64,000 nt of DNA from Maea johnstoni (lineage: Eukaryota > Annelida > Polychaeta > Spionida > Magelonidae), in contig OZ012684.1 of NCBI GenBank assembly GCA_963942565.1, positions 63,150,771 through 63,214,770 of the forward strand, in the 5' to 3' direction. Each line of letters starts with the position of its first letter. Position 1 is the stretch's first letter. The notes under the pieces are model-generated. The model ran no database searches. It worked only from the letters and a program-made list of their open reading frames with translations, and was not told where the DNA came from. Both the position numbers and the translations under genes were made by a program. Of this stretch, positions 45,360 through 56,786 are shown piece after piece.

Positions 45360-45990
45360 CATAGCATGCTGCCATCTCCATACAGTTTATGCCTGAAGTA
45401 ACCAAGTACACAATAATCATTTACTCGGATGCCATTGATATTCACTGCCCTGTCACTGGACGGCCTGCATGGCACAAACTTGAGTTAACTAATGTCTCAT
45501 TAGCTACGAATGTGGTATGCCTGTGCACGGTAATGTGAAGTTCGTGACACGGATATAAAACTAGAATTTCAGTTGTTTTTTTTCATATTTGGAAAATATC
45601 CCACGTGTGAGTGTGACCAGTGCTGCCATCTAGTGTTGCTACTGCCAGGCACTTGCATGCGTTTTAGGCAGTAAACCCAATGATGGTTGACCATTACTGT
45701 CCTGGGTGTTAGGTGCTAGTTCAGCTGTGCAATAATAGGACTTGCAAAAGAAGCGTACACTGTTTGAATCATTCACACTTCTTATCAAGTTGTCAGTTAG
45801 CTTTCGACTAACAGTTAGCTTCTGAATATTTTTTAATTGCTCTGATCACAAGGGAATGCCTAAAATAACCAGATTAGAGTTTGGGCTCACATGCATGAAT
45901 AGGGTATTACGAAGAAAAAACGAGTCCCTGCTTAAAAGAGGAGTGTCTCCAGCCGAGGTGCTTGCTCCCGTCTAATCAAACTAGGTCTGT
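45360..45990 (+). repeat. dispersed repeat family R1, copy B
   Basis: Collinear with copy A at 25860-26640, same orientation, clearly diverged. The ends are not defined. Confidence 0.65.
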
Positions 45991-46605
45991 ATTTAGCACA
46001 TGTACCACAGTTGCTTGCCTACCACCGATCAGAGGCCTCGAACTGTGTAGGGTTATAGGACTTGTACCATGGCCTAGGAGCCCTTGCCAAATATGTTTGG
46101 TTGACATGGAAACAGTCAAAATCCAAAATGGCCGTCATTGGCCTTTAATGGCTACATTAAGTAGCTAAGTATTACCAAGATTTGTAAGATAAGTAAGCAT
46201 ACGATATGGATAGGGTGTAATTTTTGCCTATAGCATATCTAACAGGAAATGCAATTTGCATTCCATTTTAGATCTATTATAAGCCTCTGTGTGTGTTGCT
46301 CAAGCTGTTGCCCGAGATAGTAACTAAAATAGAAAGCTTTGAGTTTAACAGTATGTCAACATTTTACCTTGAAACCAGAGAATGGGTCATTGACCTATTC
46401 CAAACATATCAAAGGCACAGCTGTTTGCGCAACCAAGGTATTCTAAATACTAGTAATCATCTTATTTAAAACTAGACAGTCATTTTTCATAGCCATCAAA
46501 GCTAGTTAAAATAGCTGTATAGATGTAAAAGATCATTGTTTAGAAATTTTAGTTTGGGCAAACAGCTGTGACTTCGTTTTGTTTGGCATAGCCATCAGAG
46601 TTGGG
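45991..46605. other. gene-free stretch
   Basis: No supported feature. Confidence 0.4.
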
Positions 46606-46765
46606 GGACTGCCTTGATGGCCTAGTGGACTAAAGCGTTGCCACAGACTGCTATCTGTCTCTCACTACTGCCAGGTCCGAATCCTGGCTGGCAAGTAAAG
46701 CGTTTCCAGTGACTTTGGATTTGGCAGTGGTATCCATCAGTTACAACTGGCTAGTGACAAAGAGC
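46606..46765 (+). repeat. tRNA-derived SINE
   Basis: A perfect A box TGGCCTAGTGG (46618-46628) and B box GGTCCGAATCC (46674-46684) mark a pol III promoter. Their spacing is slightly longer than in most tRNAs, as in long-variable-arm types. The B box sits in a T-arm-like stem (CCAGG...CCTGG). The body then leads to TTACAACTGGCTAGTGAC, shared with the copy at 39607. The 3' end and target duplication are not clear. Confidence 0.75.
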
Positions 46766-48658
46766 TCTCTTTTAAATGCAGACACCCAAAGATAGCATGG
46801 ACAATAATATCAAATTTATTTGAAAATCATTAAAGAAATCTCTCCCCCTTTGGTTGGGCGATGTGAAAATATAGAGTAAGTAATGAAGTTCTTCGCTGAT
46901 TGCACCAGTCTATCGAGCAATCTAATCACTAGGTGAGGCAATTCACGACTTTCTGCTTTCCCTTTCCAGCTACTAACTGATTTCAAACTCATTGGGAGGT
47001 CTCAGTTGACAGAGAAAAAAGTGACCATGTATATACTTCCACAAGATGCAGAACTAGAAATATATTGTTTATGTATGATTTCAGGGGAAATGAAAAATAT
47101 GAAGAAAAGAAGAGAGCTTTTTTATTGACCTGACCCAGTCACCCCTGACCTTTGTTTAAAGTGTACTTCAGGGGAAATGAAATATAAAAGGAAACATTTA
47201 AGGAAAACTTTCTGTATTAATCTGAACCTCGACTACTAGAGTTGTATAACATCAATATTCAATAGAAGACCGGGAGATTTGGTCCTTTTTGGTCAGTTGG
47301 CGCATTTGGTCCTTTTTGGTCTTGGCCAGTTTTGCCTTTGGCCAGTTGGCCAGGCATCATAACTCGTAGTCCACAGCGGATCCCTTTTGAGTGCTAGGGG
47401 TAATACTGGAGATCTTCATATTGGATAACATAGTTATATGATACACGACGTATGTGTAAATCAGTGACTTATCAAACCATGCTTACGAAACATTTTAACG
47501 GGAAGTGATATTTAAACCAATAGCGTTTACTACGTTTGCTTATTCATATGAAAATTACGAAGAAAGGATGGTCTGAAACACGAATGCACACGTAAGAAAA
47601 GACTTAAAGTTTATTTCAAATGTATCATACAAATTGGTTATAATATAAAATACACGGTTGTTATGTGGAAATACGCCGTTTATTGCAGCGAAACCCTTAA
47701 ACGTAACAGGGCATCTCTTGTTATACATAAAGGCCCCTTTACCAGCGCGTTGGTTGAGTGATCATCATGATGCAAGCTTTTTAAGCAATGTTGTTCTTTT
47801 ACGATTACTTTGCGTATATTGCTTACATTGTATACTCTTTAAAAGCTGTTATGAAACATAAAACATGTTTGACATAGAAGCAATCATTCATTTGGCAGAG
47901 CTCAGCTTGCAATGTTATAGTCGCTATGATACGAGATAATGCCGTTATAGGATAGCTCTGCATGAAATTAGGAAGAACAACAATCAGTAGGGCATATTGA
48001 TAACACTGAGGTAGAGCACAAATAGCATCACCTGCAGCAGAAGCTGTTTGTACATTTCCGGATAGATGATTTCAAACATAATACATTAGATAAAAGCGAT
48101 GAATAAGGCCATTAGGCAATATATAACATGTATGCACGCTCAATTCAAGAAGCATTTATTCATATTACACGCATCATTGCAATTTGGAATTACCCATGCT
48201 ATTGCACCAATGCAATGAAGCAACAGCAAGATAAATTCCATTCATTGTCTTACGAACCCCGGCGATGATTCTTTGAGGCAGATCAGATATTAGAACAAAA
48301 GGGCCAAATTAAAAAATTAGAAAATTCCATGAATATTCTGTTAAATGATAAGTGGAGTAAATCAAACGCAAAACCCGTCCTTGATCAAAATAAAATAGAA
48401 CTGCTAACACCTTTAACATTGTGCGAGATAGATATTTCGTGATTATAAGAAAAGCTGTTTTTTCTTGTTATTTTGGTTATTTATGTTTTCTGGTGTTTTG
48501 ATATAGAGTTATTTTGAGAACCTTTCCCAAAGGCAAATACAATCCTAACACAACTGATCAAATTGGTGTTGGCTAACTAACGCCTGTGTACTAATAGAAA
48601 TGACTGGGGTGACGCTAATGTCGAAAATTATACAACAATTATATCACTAAAATAAGGA
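46766..48658. other. gene-free stretch with small direct repeats
   Basis: Contains a diverged direct repeat around TTCAGGGGAAATGAAA (47081 and 47168) and a perfect 18-bp direct repeat ATTTGGTCCTTTTTGGTC (47277-47294, 47303-47320). No exon supported. Confidence 0.45.
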
Positions 48659-48790
48659 TTAAATCATCTTTGATTCTACAACCTGCATCGTAAGATGTAA
48701 ATCTTTTATTCTTATGGTTTGCCTGAAATCACCAGCCAACAAAGTAGCAATCAATATCAAACATACAATGCTTCTCGATTGTAATAACAT
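48659..48790 (-). CDS. small ORF with signal-peptide-like start
   Basis: A 43-codon minus-strand frame starts MLLQSRSIVCLILIATLLAG and continues DFRQTIRIKDLHLT. A basic residue then a hydrophobic core ending in small residues is what a secretory signal peptide looks like. A CAG|GTTGTA site inside could be a donor, making this the first exon of a secreted precursor. No family match and no other exon was found. Confidence 0.22.
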   Translation of the reverse strand: MLLQSRSIVCLILIATLLAGDFRQTIRIKDLHLTMQVVESKMI

Positions 48791-48996
48791 TTCGGAGAAC
48801 ACCCTAAATATCCCTAATTGCTCGGCCGAACCACAAGAAATTTCCTTTGTACAGAGCATAACATATTTAGGTCCATAAAGAAATTTATTGGGTCAATTTG
48901 TTATTTTCAAAAAAATCTCTTTCACCAATATCTACGCGATGTCACTTTCCAATTGCATTTATAGGACCATTATATCTTCTATCGCTGCATAGATAC

Positions 48997-49534
48997 TATA
49001 GTGGGGAGGCTAAGAGCCCAACATTGGGCGAATCGTTCACTTTTTTTACAAAAGTGTGAAAATTGGCACAGTTGTACTTTAGACAATGTAGAATCATTTA
49101 AAGCCGGGTACCCACCCAGGTTGCCATGGTAACCAACGCCATATTGGGTTTCAAAATGGCCGCCACAAAAATATGTTTTTCTTCATATCTCAGCCTTAAA
49201 GTATGGTAGAAACAAGATCTAAGTGTCTAAAACCATGTTTTATGGGTTGTAGAATCAATTTATGACATATTTAGGACCCTAAGATGTCGGCCATCTTGAA
49301 TTCCAATAATTCGTATCTACTACAGAATTCTAATGTTTTTATATACACACAACTTCAGGCCTATGTACAAACTTAACGTGCAAGCGATAAGGTTGCTAAC
49401 AAGTAGAAAATGGAATGAGGGATGCTGCTGTTTCATTTGATACCAACTTCCCCATCCGTCAAACTACACCTGTGCCAATTTTCACGCTTTTGTCAAAAAA
49501 GTGAACGATTTTCGCCCTTAGCCTCCCCACTATA
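48997..49534. mobile_element. TA-flanked non-autonomous DNA transposon, ~70-bp TIRs
   Basis: The element 48999-49532 starts TAGTGGGGAGGCTAAG and ends CTTAGCCTCCCCACTA. The inverted ends stay alignable for about 70 bp, including ATCGTTCACTTTTTT and GTGAAAATTGGCACA. TA dinucleotides flank it. The size (534 bp), TA duplication and long ends fit a Tc1/mariner-type MITE. The interior has AAAATGGCCGCC and GCCATCTTGAAT strings and no coding capacity. Confidence 0.85.
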
Positions 49535-50140
49535 CTTCTTCGCTTACATCAGTCAATGTACGTTATTTATGAATTTTCATGTATAACCTGATTTTTCTAT
49601 CCCATCAGACTATTTCATAAGCCGAGATGTGCGCATGCTCAGTTGATGTGAGCGGTGTTCTTTATTCGTCTTCAAAGTCAACACGACAATCTATAACCAT
49701 TACTCTTTTACCAATGTATGTGTCTAGTCCATTAAGATAATTGAAGGGCTGCACTATAGTGTTCACTCCTCACTAGTCCAATCAGCAGTACAAAAAGAGG
49801 TGCATCCTTTGAAAAGCTTCAACCACGTCATTTGATCTGTTACGTGCCATATTTCTAGAATGGCCTCTTTTGAACCCAACAGCAAGTGGCTTCATCATAA
49901 CTGACATGATATGGCTGACATATAACAGGACACTCCCAGCATAGGTTGAGTGTGAGAAAGCAATCTCTCTTTGAAAAATCATGCACTAAATTTCGACGTA
50001 TTGAGTGAATCTGCATTCATTCTAATTTCTGTTCGAAAAGTCTATACGGCTATGGATGAGATTCTTATAAAGAGACGAGGTTCAATTCAAACATAAGTGT
50101 GGCCCATGACTGTTATAAATCATTCATCAATACATATACA
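49533..50140. other. gene-free stretch
   Basis: No supported feature. Confidence 0.4.
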
Positions 50141-50412
<272 letters not shown>

Positions 50413-50718
50413 ATTATCATCATCAGCAGCAGCAGTCGTTGATGAACTGGAGAAAAATATTGACCGCTGCCACGGCAAAATGCACTTCACTTCAGTCTCT
50501 GTAACTGGATATTGCATTTAGGATCAATCTGCAATGTACTACATCTGTAGGCATGTTGATTGTTTGATGATGGTTTGCACCAACTATCTCGAAAGTGTCA
50601 CACTTTCACCATACCATTTATAAACACACAGCAGAATATATTTTGCTCATGATGAATGTCATAACATTATCCTTTCCATATTTGAATGTCTTTTGTAATT
50701 AACAGAAATTCATCTGGC

Positions 50719-51400
50719 TCATAGAAAATCCTCTTCTACCACGATCTTCATATCGTCATCAGTATCATCTCCGATCGGCATGACAGTGATATCCCCGAAA
50801 GCACTGACCCGTCGCTGGACGCCAGGTGAGGTCTGGGACAAGAGGGTGGTTTGGCTTCCTATGGGGCTGCCCAAGTGTCCCTGCACGACGGAGATGCGCC
50901 GGTGTGACGCGCGCAGTCGGTTCTCCTCTCCTATGGTAGAGAGACGACGTTGTTTCTCCAAGGTGGACATCTTTCTGGCAGTCTGAATGGCGGATTGGCG
51001 TCTGGCGCTAGACACGCGACGGTGCTTCAGCGGGTCATCGATGGATAGCATCTTCATCTCCATCCTCTGGTGATGGCCATCGTTGCCATGACGCGCCATC
51101 TCGGCGCTGCTGCTGTAGCCACTACTGTCGGCGTTGCGGAAGCCCCCGCTGGACGAGAGCTCGCTGATGTCACTGCCCTCTAGGAGGCTGCTGGAGATAC
51201 TATGGACCTCCTCGTCATTCAGAGTGATGACACGCGGGATGCCGCTCAGACTGACCCTATCGTCATCCTGCAGGTCCATGATCTTGCGCTTGTCCAGACT
51301 CATGTTGGCAGCGTACACCTCTGCCTCGGTCCCCGTGCTCGCGTCTGTCTTCATCGTACCCGTCATCAGGTTCGTCTCCGCCATCTTCCGCCTTCTGCGC
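50719..51400 (-). CDS. cytoplasmic tail exon (last exon)
   Basis: 682 bp, acceptor gtgaactatttcag, stop TGA at 50721-50719. The 226-residue tail begins RRRRK after the membrane helix. It has Ser-rich acidic stretches (SSSLLEGSDISELSSSGG) and then six basic-x-Ser motifs within about 73 residues (50803-51021): RRVS, RRQS, RKMS, RRLS, RRIS, RRVS. It ends acidic (VVEEDFL). R-R-x-S is the consensus for PKA-type kinases, so the tail looks like a phosphorylation platform. It has no catalytic domain. Confidence 0.88.
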
Positions 51401-54400
51401 CTGAAATAGTTCACTCACTAATATTAAACTTTTCTATGGTTATGGCATGGATGGCGTTATGTACAAAAGAACACTGAATCGTGCATGAAATAATGAATTA
51501 TACTCATTTCTAATGCTATTTCCTTGTCATCTCGTAAGAATATTTTGGATATTTTTGCACATTTTCAATTCGCAACCAAAAACAGATCCTATGTTTGTAA
51601 ACGACGCAAGAACCTTTTGAGTCATGTTTCAGGTATATGAAAAGAAAGGTCGATTGGTGCCTCTAGGGGTACTTGCTCGAGCAAGCGTGATACCTGATAT
51701 TTGATAAGCATCGTTATCTCTCACCTTCGCCACCAATAGAGACAGCAGCACAGCAGCAGGCAGAGTAACAGTAGCAGGGCGAGCAGGGCGATCCCAAGGG
51801 CGAGCCACACTGAAATAATACACAAGTATACAGCAATACCACAACTCCATTCTAACATCTACATGCTCTTCACTAATCTGTATTTTAGAAGCCAAATACA
51901 TCTTACGCCTTAAATTGATAACTTGGAAGCTAAATCAATGCGTTCCTAGTCATAATATAAGAATTCATTTCTAAGACTCTCTGGCCATCATGAAAGCTCA
52001 CTCTACTTGTGTTTTTATTCTTTAATTAGTATTTGCCATTCTTTGACAAGTGCGAGAGAAACATCATTTCGTTTATGAACAAACACCTACAGATAATGTC
52101 GATTTCTTCAGAAGAGAGTTCGAAAATGAAAATCAACATTACTTAAATTTCTTATATATTTGTAAAATTTAGTCGAATAATAATTTCTAAGAATAAGACC
52201 ACACACACCTGAGAACAAAATAAGAATTGAAAAAGTAGTAGATATTCGTCTAAACCTTATGCATAGCATGGTTAGGTCAAGAACTGATTTGCACTTTTTT
52301 CCTTTGTGCAATAACTATGAGAAGTGCTTGCAATACATCGTTATTAACCGCATCATAGATGCAAAGTAGATTCATACATCAATACAATGAGAATTGATAT
52401 AAAGCAACAATTGCTCAATAATTAAACTGATTACTTACACCAGCTGGAGTCTCCTGTCGTAGCAGCTTGGTTTCCTGTGATGACGCCTCCGCCCCCAGAC
52501 GCCCCGGGTAGCGCTAAACACAACACAACAGCAACAGCAATTAGCACAGCAGGAACAAACTAGATTACTCCACAATGTCTGTAAGGCCATCGCAATTGAA
52601 ACTGGTCGTGAATCATCTGGCTCGTACCAAGAAAATTCATGATAGCTAATGCTATGGTAACCCCGGTTATCATAGCAAGATAACATGTTTGGTCATACGT
52701 AAGTTACTCTACGGCATACGTATCAGACCAAGTCCTTTTTACCTTGATGTCAACATGTGTGAAGAATTTCAAAGAATGAGTCTTTGATAAGCAGTTGTTT
52801 TTGATATATGTCAAGAAATACAAAAATGATATTTGATGTTATTATATTCAAAGATTAACTTGGATAAAGAACTTCTGAACATTACAGGTGAAAAGGCCGC
52901 TATATCAAATATCAATTATCATTAATACTATTTGAATATTTAGTATTATTACCATTTAGAATCAAGATAGTGGGCTACCGTTATTCTTAATAGCTAAACA
53001 GACATCACTTTGTTATATTCAAATAGTTTCTATTGAAGGAATCTATTCAAACCCCTTCTCGCAATAGCAACACTCTTAAGTCGATATGGTAACCTTGAAT
53101 GATCACATTATGATCACACCGTTTGGATGGTTCATAACATATATCTTAAAACCACAAACGTCCATTTAAAAATACCCCATAATTAGAATTTTATCAAACT
53201 TTGCATAGGCGTTCATTGTCAGGTCCCCTTTGGATATCTAAAACGATAAAGGGGTCACCAGTCATGCTGTCCATATAGGTAGCTCCAAAGTGGCACTTCC
53301 GTTTGCAAATTACATTGTTTGCCCCTTTGACGCCACATATAGGGACAGCATGACTGGTGACCCCTTTATTGTTTTAGACATCCAAAGGGGACCCGGAAAT
53401 GAACGCCTATGCACGGTTTGATGGAATTCTAACTATGTGGTATTTTTGAAATGGACTTTCAATTTCATACGTGAAATTTGCAAGGTAAGTGATCCTTTAG
53501 CGCCACCTATATGTACGGGATGACTGGTGGCCCTTTTCATTTTAGACTTTCAAAGGGGATCCGGTTATGATAGGTTAAGCAACGTTTAATGGATTTCATA
53601 GAAATAAAATGTTGGCTGTTCGATACAATAGTATATCACACTGCCCTACTTTACACATTCCTCCTTATTTTTGGTGATAATCAATTATTCTTACATATGG
53701 TGATAATCAATTATTCTTACATATGCTATATACTAACAATAATCCATACTACAACTACATTGTCCGTGTTTGACTACCTCGGAATATACTTGATGGCAAT
53801 GACAATGAACATAACTGCGCATGTGCAGACTCATAGAGCATATAACAGATATTTTAAAAAGGCAACAGGTACTTGTGTGTGTAGGTTTTCACTGTAAACA
53901 TGCTATTGGTACGCTGTACTACAACTGTCCGTGTTTGCCGACTTAGAGTGCTCTCGATTGCTCCGACAATGACATTGCAGGTACAAACATTGAGCACCTG
54001 ATTCACATATCTAGAAAAGCAATAATTACTTTTATGTGTAGGTGTTCTCAGTTTCAACACATAATAGGTACAGCGTCACATACTGACATTCTCCAACTCA
54101 TGTTACTGACATGAGGTCAAACATTTTCGGCTTTGAGAACGAAATGTGAGTTCGCAAATATGAATATGATCCATCAAGTGTCAGACATGGCTAACCAATT
54201 TCTGATTTTGTAATGATGAAAGTGTTACAATTGTCACAAAAACAGATCGTCCTTTGTACGGATATCAAGCTAAGATCAATACGCACACGCTGCAGCACTC
54301 ACAACCAGAGCACAGCCTGTAAAGGAAAAGTGCACTACTGAGCAGTTCTAGTTGGATTCTAGTATTGGCTTAGATGCGGTGTAATCCGTTTGTGGTTAAT

Positions 54401-56640
54401 TTGTTAATGCTCAAGCCTTCCTAGAGAAATTGTAGTCTAGTCCAATAATGCTTTTGATACTAGATTGGACATGCAGATTCGTTTTACAAAATATTTGATG
54501 AAGAGTTGTTTGTAGTGTTCAGATTAACATTTCTCCTTCAAATATTTCCTAATTTTGCTTTCGCCTCCAAGATTTCACCAAGATTATCAGGCTGCTTTTC
54601 GCCGATGCAAGAACTAATAGGTTAATGATTAGCAATGCCCGAACCAACTTGAAATATACTCTTGACGATCACTGGTCAGATTTGCCCGTCACCAAGATTA
54701 CCCTGATTACACATTAAGAAAATCACCAATGTGTCTGTTTTTCCAACAACTGTCATTTTACGCATGTATGGAACCATAACAATCTCGATGCCGATAAGGT
54801 ATGGCCTTTGAGAAGGTTTTACTTCTTTATTAAGGAATCCCTGCCTCATAGTGGTAGAAAGTATACATCTGAGAAGCAGAATTGTTATACGTACTGCAGA
54901 TGCTGTCGCTGTTGACGTATCCGCTCAGGCATGCGCAGACCTGTCCTATGCAGTCAGCATTCTCGTCAGAGCAGCGATCTCCTCTCTCACACGTCCCGCC
55001 CAGTAATATCATAGGCACTGGAAGTAATTGAAAAATAATAATGACAATGTTTGTTTTTTTGTTTTGTTTTGTCTTACAACTGATTTTTCTTAATTTACAT
55101 TAACTTTTGTGAAATAAAAAACTTGTAACAAGATATTTCATAAGTTGCGTTTACTTTTGTTAAATCAAGTATTATAACTAGAAATGTCTAAACAACAATC
55201 AATAAACTTTATTACTAAAATACTATGCTTGATATTTTGATTATTCAATTTCAATCCATTTTTATGGATCGATTAAGTTGCTTAGACATGAATACGATAA
55301 TTGGTCATTTTATGAGATATTTTCTTAGTAGTGGTATTGTCAGAAAGGGCAATGATCAATATACTAGTATTTATTCATTGGTTTATCCGACTGTCAATAG
55401 TTTCTTGACAAAAATGACCTACCACATAAACCGTTTTTGCTGTAGAACTGGCTATCGCACAGACAAAGGCCATCTTTGCACACGGAGTCCTCTGTTCTGC
55501 ACGTGCCAGCAGGTGTGCAAGGAAAGTCTACCTGACCAATCACTGTCCCAGAAACTGCCAATGGAATACGCAAAATTCAATGCGACTTTTCATTTTGAGA
55601 ATGCAATTCTAATGGCGTGATCACCCGGAACACATCGAGAAAAGAACAAACAATGCATTTCTTTTGCAGTCATAAGTGTTAAGAAAATTCTGGTTCATTA
55701 TCAAATACAGCATTATATTTGTTCAGTAAAAGTTAAATGCATGTTTTATCTACATCATATCAGCAGAAAATAGGTTGATACAATTAACTTTTCTTTTTCA
55801 TCTAACTTATCTCGAATCCGTATCATTTTCATTTTTTCTCGAGTGCTGCTGTAGAAGTATACGATTTGTGATGTATTAGAAACATAATATGTCTGTCATT
55901 GTATACTAATATGTTTTGGGCCATGTCGACAAATTAGACAGATTAGAAATTCGCCCGGGTTTGAAATTAATACTTTTCATTGCCTCTGATCTATTCATGT
56001 ACTAATGAATATTGCGGAGACTGACTCAGACTAGATCAGGTAAAAAACTGCGGTTTTCTGAGGATACGCAAATATCGTCCTTACATAGAAATTGAACATG
56101 TTTCCTACAACTGACATATTACACCATAGCCTTAGGATTACAAGTACCAAGAATTGCTGTTGTTGAATCTCACACAATCTCAACCTTAACCTTTGGCGAA
56201 TACGCAGAAACAAACGTTCGTGAATAAATTGCCCCATATAGTCATTCGATAATTATACTCATGTACCACAACGAGTTGGCTCTCTTCTGATGAGCGGATC
56301 GCATACATATTTAGCTGCGTCAAATTGAGAGTACACGATAATTTTCATGCACAAATTCAAAGCTGTTTACAGTATACTGCAAAATATGGAGGCTTTTTAG
56401 TAGTTGATACTTTATCACTACTATAGAAAGAGCTGGGATAACGTGTTTTACTTAGTGCTATATGCCCAAGTACCTACCACAGACCCCGTTGATATTGATA
56501 TGGGCATCCTTGCAGCGACAGATGCCAGACGTGCAGAGGGCGTTATTGTCCACACATTCATCTCCTGAGGTGCACACTCCACCAACATTAATCCTCTTCA
56601 CTGCAAGTAGAGATCTTGTAACGTTAGCACAGTTAATAAC

Positions 56641-56692
<52 letters not shown>

Positions 56693-56748
56693 GTGATAAT
56701 AATAATAATAATAATGATGATAATAATAATAATAATAATGATGATAAC

Positions 56749-56786
<38 letters not shown>

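Noticed and set aside
50780-51477. Plus-strand frames over the tail exon
   Set aside because: Antisense shadows of the minus-strand cytoplasmic tail exon, which has matching splice phases.
55225-55620. 131-codon plus-strand frame
   Set aside because: Antisense shadow across the module 4 exon; the minus strand has the six-cysteine pattern and splice sites.
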